A stretch of 21,284 bases of DNA from an uncultured Eubacteriaceae bacterium (GTDB lineage: Bacteria; Bacillota; Clostridia; Lachnospirales; Lachnospiraceae). Where the stretch lies: positions 1 to 21,284 of the forward strand of contig CAMEUH010000017.1 of assembly GCA_945938055.1 (NCBI GenBank). The letters run 5' to 3'. The position numbers were made by a program, and so were the translations under genes. Below, piece by piece: positions 6,775-13,429 of this stretch (position 1 is its first letter; each line of letters opens with the position of its first letter). The notes under the pieces were generated by a model. It had not been told where the DNA came from. It was given only the letters and a program-made list of their open reading frames with translations, and did not search any database.

Positions 6775-8045
6775 TATACTTCACCTGCCTTAATTATTGT
6801 GCCTCCGCCTGCCAGTATTCCATTAGGATAATCTGCCTGCGTGGTAATTCCGGAAATTGCCGTGTTCTTTCCAATCTTAACTCCATCCGGTATGATTGAA
6901 TTTTCTCCAATTGTTACAAGACCGCCCTTGTAAATCTTCGGGAATGCAGTATTCTCTACTTCCTCTCCGATTCCGAGTTCACAATTGCTTCCAACCGTTA
7001 CATCCTCTGCAATGATTGCCCTGTTGATTACCGTACCCTTCTTAATCACAGAGTTCTTCATAATAATGGAATCCCGTACGACTGCGCCTTCTTCCACAAT
7101 AACACTGGAGCCAAGAACCGAATTGATGACCGTTCCATATATTTCCGCACCCTCACTGATAATGCTCCTCTCAATATGGGATTCTGCAGCTAAGTACTGT
7201 GGTGGAAGAGAATCGCTCTTCGTATAAATCTTCCAGAACTCCTCATACAGATTAAATACCGGAATAATATCAATCAGCTCCATGTTTGCCTCCCAATAGG
7301 AGCTTAATGTTCCAACATCTTTCCAATATCCGTTATACTCATATGCAAAGAGTCTCTTATTCTGTGAGAAGCAATAAGGAATAATATGCTTACCAAAGTC
7401 ACATTCCGGCTGGTCTTTCAGCTTAAGGAGCGCTTCCTTAAGAACCTTCCAGCTAAAAATGTAAATACCCATGGATGCCAGATTACTTCTTGGATTTGCA
7501 GGCTTTTCCTCAAATTCTGTAATCTTATTATTCTCGTCCGTGATGACAATACCAAAACGACTTGCCTCTTCCAACGGCACCGGCATGGCAGCAATGGTAA
7601 TATCCGCATTATTTGCCTTGTGGTAATCCAGCATTACCTTATAATCCATCTTATAAATATGGTCGCCGGAAAGAATCAGGACATATTCCGGATTATAGGA
7701 CTCCATATACTCAAGATTCTGGAATATGGCATTTGCCGTACCGGTATACCACTCACTATTTGTACTCTTCTCATATGGAGGAAGTACTGTTACACCACCC
7801 ACATTCCTGTCCAAATCCCATGGAATACCAATTCCGATGTGGGCATTCAGCCTGAGCGGCTGATACTGGGTAAGAACACCAACCGTATCAATCCCTGAAT
7901 TAATACAGTTACTTAACGGAAAATCAATAATCCTGTATTTACCGCCAAAAGCAACTGCCGGTTTTGCCACCTTTGATGTTAATACGCCAAGTCTGCTACC
8001 TTGTCCACCCGCCAGTAACATGGCTATCATTTCTTTTTTTATCAT
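6774..8045 (-). CDS. glgC: GlgC, glucose-1-phosphate adenylyltransferase
   Basis: 423 residues. It makes ADP-glucose from ATP and glucose-1-phosphate, the first committed step of bacterial glycogen synthesis, in the cytosol. The signature features are present: AGGQGSRLG (12-20) for nucleotide binding, KPAVAFGGKYRIIDFPLSN, WYTGTANAIFQN, the catalytic SGDHIYKMD (126-134), and EFEEKP for sugar phosphate binding. The C-terminal 130 residues form a left-handed beta-helix (for example GAVVRDSIIMKNSVIKKGTV). The ATG at 8045 has GAGGTGA about 6 nt upstream. It is first in the glgC-glgD-spoVG unit and has a good promoter. No other glycogen gene (glgA, glgB, glgP) is in the window. Confidence 0.97.
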   Translation of the reverse strand: MIKKEMIAMLLAGGQGSRLGVLTSKVAKPAVAFGGKYRIIDFPLSNCINSGIDTVGVLTQYQPLRLNAHIGIGIPWDLDRNVGGVTVLPPYEKSTNSEWYTGTANAIFQNLEYMESYNPEYVLILSGDHIYKMDYKVMLDYHKANNADITIAAMPVPLEEASRFGIVITDENNKITEFEEKPANPRSNLASMGIYIFSWKVLKEALLKLKDQPECDFGKHIIPYCFSQNKRLFAYEYNGYWKDVGTLSSYWEANMELIDIIPVFNLYEEFWKIYTKSDSLPPQYLAAESHIERSIISEGAEIYGTVINSVLGSSVIVEEGAVVRDSIIMKNSVIKKGTVINRAIIAEDVTVGSNCELGIGEEVENTAFPKIYKGGLVTIGENSIIPDGVKIGKNTAISGITTQADYPNGILAGGGTIIKAGEV

Positions 8046-8077
8046 GCTATCACCTCGTGCTGTTAAATTGTAGATTT

Positions 8078-8106
8078 ATTATATCATAGTTTTTTATTTT
8101 TGTGAA
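8078..8106 (-). promoter_or_regulatory. Promoter of the glgC-glgD-spoVG operon
   Basis: On the minus strand TTCACA (8106-8101), a spacer of exactly 17 nt and TATAAT (8083-8078): a perfect -10 and five of six bases at -35. Transcription would start near 8071, about 25 nt before the glgC start codon, leaving a short leader. Confidence 0.75.
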
Positions 8107-8244
8107 TAAAATCAACAAATTTTATAAATAAAATCTGATAATTTTGGTAAGATTAACCAAGTGGGTGTTTTTGTGGAAGATTCTGGCAATTTCAGAGTGT
8201 CCTGACAACAATGCAAAGACAGTAAAAGCCACTGCTTACGCCCG

Positions 8245-8273
8245 TTAATATTCACAATTTTCCAACATATAAT
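8245..8273 (+). promoter_or_regulatory. Candidate promoter of murC
   Basis: TTAATA (8245-8250), a 17-nt spacer and TATAAT (8268-8273), giving a perfect -10 and four of six -35 bases. Predicted start about 8280, leaving a leader of about 75 nt before the ATG at 8357. Confidence 0.45.
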
Positions 8274-8356
8274 ATATAAACTATTTGATATTTATTCAGC
8301 ACCGCATTATAATATTCCAAGAATTCAAAATCATTCAAAACCAAAGGAGTCATGTC

Positions 8357-9704
8357 ATGTATCACATAAATTTTAACAAACCCTGTAACGTACATTTCAT
8401 TGGAATTGGCGGAATCAGCATGAGCGGGCTTGCAAAGCTCCTTTTAAGCCGCGGTTTTACAGTTTCCGGTTCCGACAGCAAAAAATCGGAGCTGACTGAA
8501 GAACTGGAACGCGAGGGATGTCATGTCATTTATGGCCAGAGTGCCGCTAATATTACTGATCATCTGGATCTAATCGTATATACTGCTGCCATCCATGAAG
8601 ATAATCCTGAATTTGCTGCTGCAAAAGCCTCCCGTGCGGTACTATTGTCCCGTGCCGAGCTTTTGGGTCAGGTTATGTCCAACTACCGGACTGCCATTAA
8701 TGTTGCAGGTACTCATGGAAAAACAACCACTTCTTCCATGATTTCCCAGATTCTGTTACAGGCAGATACCGACCCGACCATTTCTCTTGGTGGAATCCTC
8801 GACAGCATTGGAGGCAATTTCCGCGTAGGACATTCCGACATCTTTCTCACGGAAGCATGCGAATATACCAATAGTTTTCTGTCCTTTCAGCCTACCATTA
8901 ACATTATTTTAAATGTACAGGAGGATCACCTGGACTTTTTTAAAGATCTTCAGGATATCCGCCATTCTTTTAAACTGTTTACGGAAAAACTTCCACAGGA
9001 CGGAACTTTAATCATTAATAGTGACATTGACGATATTGCTTATTTCCAATCCGGAGAACTCTGACTACTCCGCATGCGACATCACTTACAACCATCTGGG
9101 TCTGGCTTCCTATACTTTAATAAAGAAGGGAGAAAAAATCCGCCGGATAGACCTTGGAGTTCCGGGACTTCACAATGTCTATAATTCCCTTGCTGCAATC
9201 GCCTGTGGGGAACTTCTTGACATTTCCCTTGACGTAATTGCCCAGGGGCTGGCATCTTTTAAAGGTACCAGACGCCGTTTTGAATACAAAGGCGTCTTAA
9301 AGCCAAACAATGCCGTTATTATTGACGATTATGCGCATCATCCGGAAGAAATCAAGGCTACTCTGACCAGTGCCGCCAATTATCCACACAACCGGATTAT
9401 CTGCGTTTTTCAGCCGCATACTTATACCAGAACCAAAGCCTTTCTGGATGACTTTGCCCGTGCGCTCAGTCTTTCCGACATTGTTGTTCTGGCAGATATT
9501 TATGCCGCCAGGGAAACAGACACCCTTGGCATCAGTTCCGCAGATTTAAGAGACAAAATTAATGCTCTTGGTACTTCCTGTTTTTATTTTAAGTCTTTTG
9601 ATGAAATACAAAATTATCTTAAGTCCAATGCTGTCAACAATGATTTGTTGATAACCATGGGTGCAGGAAATGTTGTAGAAATCGGTGAAAACCTGCTGAA
9701 ATAA
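8357..9704 (+). pseudogene. murC: MurC, UDP-N-acetylmuramate--L-alanine ligase, interrupted by a frameshift
   Basis: MurC adds L-alanine to UDP-MurNAc, the first peptide step of cytosolic peptidoglycan precursor synthesis. The first part (8357-9064, 235 residues) has the Rossmann motif GIGGISMSGLA (16-26), the ATP loop GTHGKTTTSSM (118-128), ILNVQEDHLDFFKD, and ends in NSDIDDIAYFQSGEL-stop. The second part, in the next frame (from about 9050 to 9704), carries on with DYSACDITYNHLGLASYTL, VPGLHNVYNSLAAIACG and IDDYAHHPEEIKAT. The ATG at 8357 has AAAGGAG 7 nt upstream. Family members have roughly a dozen more residues between the YF and SDY segments, including a beta strand of the ATPase domain, so the pattern fits an out-of-frame deletion of about 35 to 41 nt near 9045-9050. 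Since murC is normally single-copy and essential, a second copy, an assembly error or frameshift rescue must be considered. A +1 shift at CTC TGA C (9059-9065) would rejoin the frames. Confidence 0.85.
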
Positions 9705-9719
9705 GATTCTATGTCCAGC

Positions 9720-9816
9720 TTATCCACACTATCCACATTTATTAGACGAATTATCAACATCCTTTGTCAATAAATGTGGATTTCTTGTTGATAAATCGGG
9801 AGAAATCTGGGGATAA
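9720..9816. promoter_or_regulatory. Cluster of DnaA-box-like 9-mers ahead of dnaD
   Basis: Six sites resembling TTATCCACA in under 100 bp. Plus strand: TTATCCACA at 9720-9728 (perfect), CTATCCACA at 9729-9737 (8/9), TTATCAACA at 9751-9759 (8/9). Minus strand: TGTGGATTT at 9775-9783 (7/9), TGTTGATAA at 9786-9794 (8/9), TGGGGATAA at 9808-9816 (8/9). A seventh (TGTTGATAA, 9646-9654) lies in the end of murC. The cluster stands between murC and the replication genes dnaD and the helicase loader, where DnaA could act as a regulator or be titrated. Confidence 0.6.
9731..9781. repeat. 13-bp perfect inverted repeat
   Basis: ATCCACATTTATT (9731-9743) and AATAAATGTGGAT (9769-9781) are exact reverse complements around a 25-nt loop, followed by TTCTTG. 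It overlaps the DnaA-box-like cluster. It could be a weak terminator for murC (the stem is AT-rich and there is no real T run) or simply reflect opposed DnaA boxes. Confidence 0.6.
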
Positions 9817-9904
9817 GTCCTATTCCCCCGAAATAAGAAATATGATACAATGAGTCAGAAGTGAGGGGACTGTTGCAGTTATTAGAAAGAGAGATTTCTG
9901 AATT

Positions 9905-11062
9905 ATGAAGTGTTTGACTTTAAAAGCGGACAACCGTGTGGATTATACGACCGTATCGAATATTTTTATTGACAATTACATGCCACAGGCCAATGGAGAA
10001 TTTGTTAAGATTTATTTGTATCTTTTACGATGCATGTCCGATCCTGACATGGATATTTCCATTTCTTCCATTGCAGACCGTTTTGACCATACAGAAAAGG
10101 ATGTTATCCGTGCACTCCGCTATTTTGCAGGCAAAGGACTAATTTCCATTGAATATGGTGAGGACGACGAACTTTCCGCCGTAACATTTCTTCCTGTCAA
10201 CTCTGAATTTACGATTATTCGTAAAAATGTTTCGCAGGAAAACTCCGGCAGTCCTTCTGTTTCCATGACAAAGAAAACTGCTGCCACTGTTCCTGATGAT
10301 ACTCCTGTCACAGAGACTGTTGCCGCCTGTGAAGAGGATGCCCTTTCTTCCCTTCCTGCAAAGCCCGCCTTCAGCAATGCAAGACTGAAACAGCTGTCCC
10401 AGAACGAAGATTTAAGCCAGCTTCTTTACATCGCACAGAAATACCTTGGAAAGACCTTAACTTCCAGTGAAACCAATACGATTTTATATCTTTATGATAC
10501 TTTGGGATTTTCATCAGAACTGATTGAATATCTCATTGAATACTGTGTCAATAATAATCACAAGAGCATGCGTTATATCGAAAAAGTTGCCCTGTCCTGG
10601 GCATCGGAAGGAATCGACAGTATTGAAAAGGCAAAGGCCAATTCCAGTCTTTATAACAGCAATGTCTACTCCATCATGAAAGCTTTCGGCTTAAGCGGGC
10701 GTAATCCTGCCGACTCCGAAAAGAAACTGATTAACAAGTGGTATCAGGATTACTGCTTTGACAATGACATTATTATTGAAGCATGCAACCGCACCATCCG
10801 TGCCATTCATGCTCCAAGTTTTGAATATGCCGATTCCATTCTGACCCGCTGGAAGGACAACCATGTTACCTCTCTTTCGGATGTAGAAGCACTTGAGCAG
10901 TCGGCTTCCCACAGACCAATGAAGATTTTTAATGCCAAAAAATCTTCCCAAAGTACCGCTTCCACGAATAAGTTTAACGATTTTCCACAGCGTACATACG
11001 ACTTTGACATGCTGGAAAAGCAGATGATGGAAGATTTTGAGAAAGAGATAATGGAGGATTAA
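9905..11062 (+). CDS. dnaD: DnaD-family primosome protein
   Basis: 385 residues. The N-terminal 100 residues form a winged-helix domain of DnaD type (EFVKIYLYLLRCMSDPDMDI at about 32-51, then SIADRFDHTEKDVIRALRYF and a wing SIEYGEDDELSAVTF). A Ser/Thr/Pro-rich linker (110-155) leads to two helical DnaD (DDBH2) modules, each ending in the family's YxxxIxxxW-type motif: YIEKVALSW (224-232) and YADSILTRW (308-316). The C-terminal tail is acidic. DnaD and DnaB proteins of Firmicutes remodel DNA at the origin and help recruit the helicase-loader complex. The loader gene follows after 8 nt, which supports this role. The ATG at 9905 has only a weak purine-rich binding site. A TACAAT (9846-9851) may be the -10 of a promoter, though no -35 box is clear. 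DnaA-box-like sites lie 90 to 185 bp upstream. Confidence 0.9.
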   Translation: MKCLTLKADNRVDYTTVSNIFIDNYMPQANGEFVKIYLYLLRCMSDPDMDISISSIADRFDHTEKDVIRALRYFAGKGLISIEYGEDDELSAVTFLPVNSEFTIIRKNVSQENSGSPSVSMTKKTAATVPDDTPVTETVAACEEDALSSLPAKPAFSNARLKQLSQNEDLSQLLYIAQKYLGKTLTSSETNTILYLYDTLGFSSELIEYLIEYCVNNNHKSMRYIEKVALSWASEGIDSIEKAKANSSLYNSNVYSIMKAFGLSGRNPADSEKKLINKWYQDYCFDNDIIIEACNRTIRAIHAPSFEYADSILTRWKDNHVTSLSDVEALEQSASHRPMKIFNAKKSSQSTASTNKFNDFPQRTYDFDMLEKQMMEDFEKEIMED

Positions 11063-11070
11063 TACCATTC

Positions 11071-12075
11071 ATGGGACTTACCAATTCACAATACGATTCC
11101 ATAATGCGCACCTATAGTGAACGCCAATCGGAAAATCACCGGATTCAGATGCAAAGAAGAGAAGAAATCGCATCCAGAATCCCCGAAATCAAAGAACTGG
11201 ACGATGCAATTGTTTCTTTATCCATGGAGCACGCCATGTCCGTTCTGGAAAAGGATAAGCCTGCTACTTCCCTTTCTACGCTTCGTCAGGAGATTCTTGC
11301 ACTTTCCATACGCAAGAAGAATTTATTTCTCCAGAATGGCTATCCGGAGAATTACCTGGACCCGGTTTATTCCTGTCCGGATTGTAAGGACACCGGCTAC
11401 GTTGACGGCGAACGCTGCCACTGCTTCCGACAGGCAGTAACGCAGCTTCTCTACTCACGCTCCAACGCCAAAAATATTCACCAGAATGAAAATTTTCATA
11501 CTTTTTCCCTGGATTTTTACTCCAGGGATTTTACGGATGCTTCTACCAGCAAATCTTCTTATGAACATATGCAGAATGTTCTGAGAATTGCAAAGAAATA
11601 TGTGGAGGAATTCCAGCAGGAGGGTGCCATCCGCAATCTTCTTTTTTATGGAAATACCGGCCTTGGAAAGACTTTTCTTTCAAACTGCATTGCCAATGAA
11701 CTGATTAAAAACTGTTATAGTGTTATTTCCTTAAGTGCGATTGAATTATTCCAGATTTTTTCCAAGAGTGAATTCGATAAGGATTCCGCCCAGAGTGAAC
11801 TGGCTGCAGAAATCACAGAATGTGACCTGCTGATTATTGATGACCTTGGCATGGAGTTATCCAATGCCTTTACTAATTCCAAATTATTTTACTGTATTAA
11901 CGACCGGATTCTTAAGGATAAATCCACGATTATTTCCACGAATCTGGCTGTAAATAACATTCAGGAACGATATTCCGAACGAATATTTTCTCGAATCATG
12001 CATTCCTATAAAGCGATTAAATTTTTTGGAAACGATATCCGTTTATCCGCTTTTTGCTCTTCCAGATTAACTTAA
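11071..12075 (+). CDS. DnaI/DnaC-type replicative helicase loader (AAA+ ATPase)
   Basis: 334 residues. The first 100 residues are charged and helical; a small zinc-binding motif follows (CPDC at 102-105, then CHC at 116-118), as in DnaI of Bacillus. The AAA+ domain has Walker A GNTGLGKT (194-201), Walker B LLIIDDLG (253-260), a sensor-1 STN (289-291) and the arginine-rich YSERIFSRI (301-309). Such proteins load the DnaB/DnaC hexameric helicase onto DNA during replication initiation. IstB of IS21 elements has the same ATPase, but the zinc motif, the N-terminal domain, the dnaD neighbour and the lack of a transposase all favour the loader. It starts 8 nt after dnaD; GGAGG in the end of dnaD (11052-11056) is about 14 nt from the ATG, so translation is probably coupled. 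Genes of this type are named dnaI or dnaC. Confidence 0.9.
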   Translation: MGLTNSQYDSIMRTYSERQSENHRIQMQRREEIASRIPEIKELDDAIVSLSMEHAMSVLEKDKPATSLSTLRQEILALSIRKKNLFLQNGYPENYLDPVYSCPDCKDTGYVDGERCHCFRQAVTQLLYSRSNAKNIHQNENFHTFSLDFYSRDFTDASTSKSSYEHMQNVLRIAKKYVEEFQQEGAIRNLLFYGNTGLGKTFLSNCIANELIKNCYSVISLSAIELFQIFSKSEFDKDSAQSELAAEITECDLLIIDDLGMELSNAFTNSKLFYCINDRILKDKSTIISTNLAVNNIQERYSERIFSRIMHSYKAIKFFGNDIRLSAFCSSRLT

Positions 12076-12099
12076 TGCTGGACTGGAAAGCTTTTTGCC

Positions 12100-12128
12100 T
12101 TGACGAATCATGATTGGAGTTATATTAT
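12100..12128 (+). promoter_or_regulatory. Promoter of prs
   Basis: TTGACG (12100-12105), exactly 17 nt, and TATTAT (12123-12128): five of six bases match at each box. Transcription would begin near 12135, which rules out the upstream TTG at 12114 as a start and supports initiation at 12171 or 12177. prs therefore has its own promoter, separate from dnaD and the loader. Confidence 0.7.
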
Positions 12129-12176
12129 AAGCAACGTAATGCTAATTTATTTTTACAGACATGGAGGATTATGAAA

Positions 12177-13364
12177 ATGCCACGTAATGATGTTATGTTG
12201 GAGACAAACCCGGTTGGTACACTTGGTATCATCCCATTAAAAAGCTGTTCCGAGCTTGGAGAAAAGGTAAACAATTATCTGGTGGAATGGAGAAATGCCC
12301 GTGATAATGCTCACGTTGGAACACTGGATTTTGCAGGATATCAAAGAGATTCCTATCTTCTGGATGCCAAGACTCCGCGTTTTGGTTCCGGCGAAGGAAA
12401 GGGTGTATTAAATGAATCTGTCCGCGGCTATGATTTGTTCTTAATGGTGGATGTGTGTAACAACAGTCTGGAATACAGTCTTGGCGGCTTAAAGAACAGA
12501 ATGTCACCGGATGACCATTATCAGGATCTCAAGAGAGTAATTGCTGCCGCCGGAGGTAAGGCTCGCAGAATCACCGTTATCATGCCATTTTTATATGAAA
12601 GCAGACAGCACAAGAGAAGCGGTCGTGAATCTCTCGACTGTGCCCTGATGCTGCAGGAATTAACCAGCATGGGTGTTGAGAACATCATTACTTTTGATGC
12701 ACATGACCCAAGAGTTCAGAATGCGATTCCATTAAATGGTTTTGAGACCGTACAGGCATCTTATCAGTTTATTAAATATCTTCTTCTGAATGTGGACGAC
12801 CTTCAGATTGACAATGACCACATGATGGTTATCAGCCCGGATGAAGGTGCAACAAGCCGTGCCATCTATCTTTCCAACGTGCTTGGCGTGGATATGGGTA
12901 TGTTCTATAAGAGACGTGATTACTCCAAGATTATTGACGGACGTAATCCGATTGTTGCCCATGAATTCCTTGGTACCAATGTGGAAGGAAAGGATGTCAT
13001 GATTATTGACGACATGATTTCTTCCGGCGACAGTATTCTGGATGTTGCAAAGGAACTTAAGAAGAGAAAGGCAAAACGTGTCTTTGCTGCAAGTACCTTT
13101 GGTCTTTTTACCAATGGTTTCAAGAAGCTGGATGAGGCTTATGAAAATGGCATCATTGACAAGATTCTTACTACCAATCTGGTATACCAGTCACCAGAAT
13201 TATTGTCAAAGCCATACTACATTAACGTAGACATGAGTAAGTATATTGCTTTATTAATTGATACCTTGAATCACGACTGTTCCATTAGTGAGATTCTTGA
13301 TCCGGTTGAGCGTATTCATGCCAAGGTTCGGGAATATAATGAAGGAAAGCTTAAGAAGAATTAA
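12177..13364 (+). CDS. prs: Ribose-phosphate pyrophosphokinase (PRPP synthase), long clostridial form
   Basis: About 395 residues, against about 315 for the usual class I enzyme; the extra length includes an N-terminal extension. It makes PRPP from ribose-5-phosphate and ATP for purine, pyrimidine, His, Trp and NAD synthesis. Visible motifs: MPFLYESRQHKRSGRESLD (substrate/ATP contacts, about 136-154), FDAHDPRVQNAIP (173-185), SPDEGATSRAI (220-230) and the PRPP-binding loop MIIDDMISSGDSILD (275-289). Key loops differ from the common forms (DDMISSGDS in place of the usual DDxxxTGGT type), so regulation may differ. GGAGG at 12163-12167 is 9 nt before the ATG at 12177 and only 3 nt before the ATG at 12171, so 12177 is chosen. 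The frame is open to a TTG at 12114, upstream of the predicted transcript start. Confidence 0.93.
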   Translation: MPRNDVMLETNPVGTLGIIPLKSCSELGEKVNNYLVEWRNARDNAHVGTLDFAGYQRDSYLLDAKTPRFGSGEGKGVLNESVRGYDLFLMVDVCNNSLEYSLGGLKNRMSPDDHYQDLKRVIAAAGGKARRITVIMPFLYESRQHKRSGRESLDCALMLQELTSMGVENIITFDAHDPRVQNAIPLNGFETVQASYQFIKYLLLNVDDLQIDNDHMMVISPDEGATSRAIYLSNVLGVDMGMFYKRRDYSKIIDGRNPIVAHEFLGTNVEGKDVMIIDDMISSGDSILDVAKELKKRKAKRVFAASTFGLFTNGFKKLDEAYENGIIDKILTTNLVYQSPELLSKPYYINVDMSKYIALLIDTLNHDCSISEILDPVERIHAKVREYNEGKLKKN

Positions 13365-13381
13365 TCGAAAATGAATTTTTC

Positions 13382-13426
13382 GGGAGGGTATCCCCAAAGT
13401 CTGGAAATGGCTTTGAGGACGCCCTC
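13382..13426. terminator. Hairpin between the convergent prs and acyltransferase genes
   Basis: An imperfect stem joins GGAGGG with CCCTC and CCCAAAG with CTTTGAGG around a small AAAT loop. On the plus strand it is followed by TTATTATTTGCTTTTG; on the minus strand it lies just past the acyltransferase stop codon. It probably ends transcripts from both sides. Confidence 0.6.
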
Positions 13427-13429
13427 TTA

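Larger units (their letters stand above)
8046..8356. other. Divergent intergenic region between glgC and murC (311 bp)
   Basis: The longest gene-free stretch of the window. It holds the glgC promoter on the minus strand (8106-8078), a weaker candidate murC promoter on the plus strand (8245-8273) and the murC ribosome binding site (AAAGGAG, 8343-8349). The middle (8110-8240) is AT-rich with a small TTGGT-ACCAA inverted repeat near 8145-8160. I see no RNA gene, riboswitch or small ORF there. Confidence 0.6.

Noticed and set aside
7386..7898. 170-codon open frame on the plus strand antisense to glgC
   Set aside because: Lies wholly within the well-supported glgC, has no ribosome binding site and encodes low-complexity, non-family sequence.
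8107..8240. Possible small RNA or riboswitch in the glgC-murC interval
   Set aside because: Only a weak TTGGT/ACCAA repeat is visible, with no terminator-like hairpin or conserved RNA core.
8285..8356. Extended N-terminus for MurC from 8285
   Set aside because: The added residues are not MurC-like and overlap the leader. The ATG at 8357 has AAAGGAG and gives the usual start.
9720..9904. Chromosomal origin (oriC) at the DnaA-box cluster
   Set aside because: No dnaA, dnaN, rpmH or gidA-type neighbours and no clear AT-rich unwinding element. A regulatory or titration role is the safer reading.
11071..12075. IstB ATPase of an IS21-type element
   Set aside because: No transposase or terminal repeats nearby; the zinc motif, N-terminal domain and adjacent dnaD fit a helicase loader.
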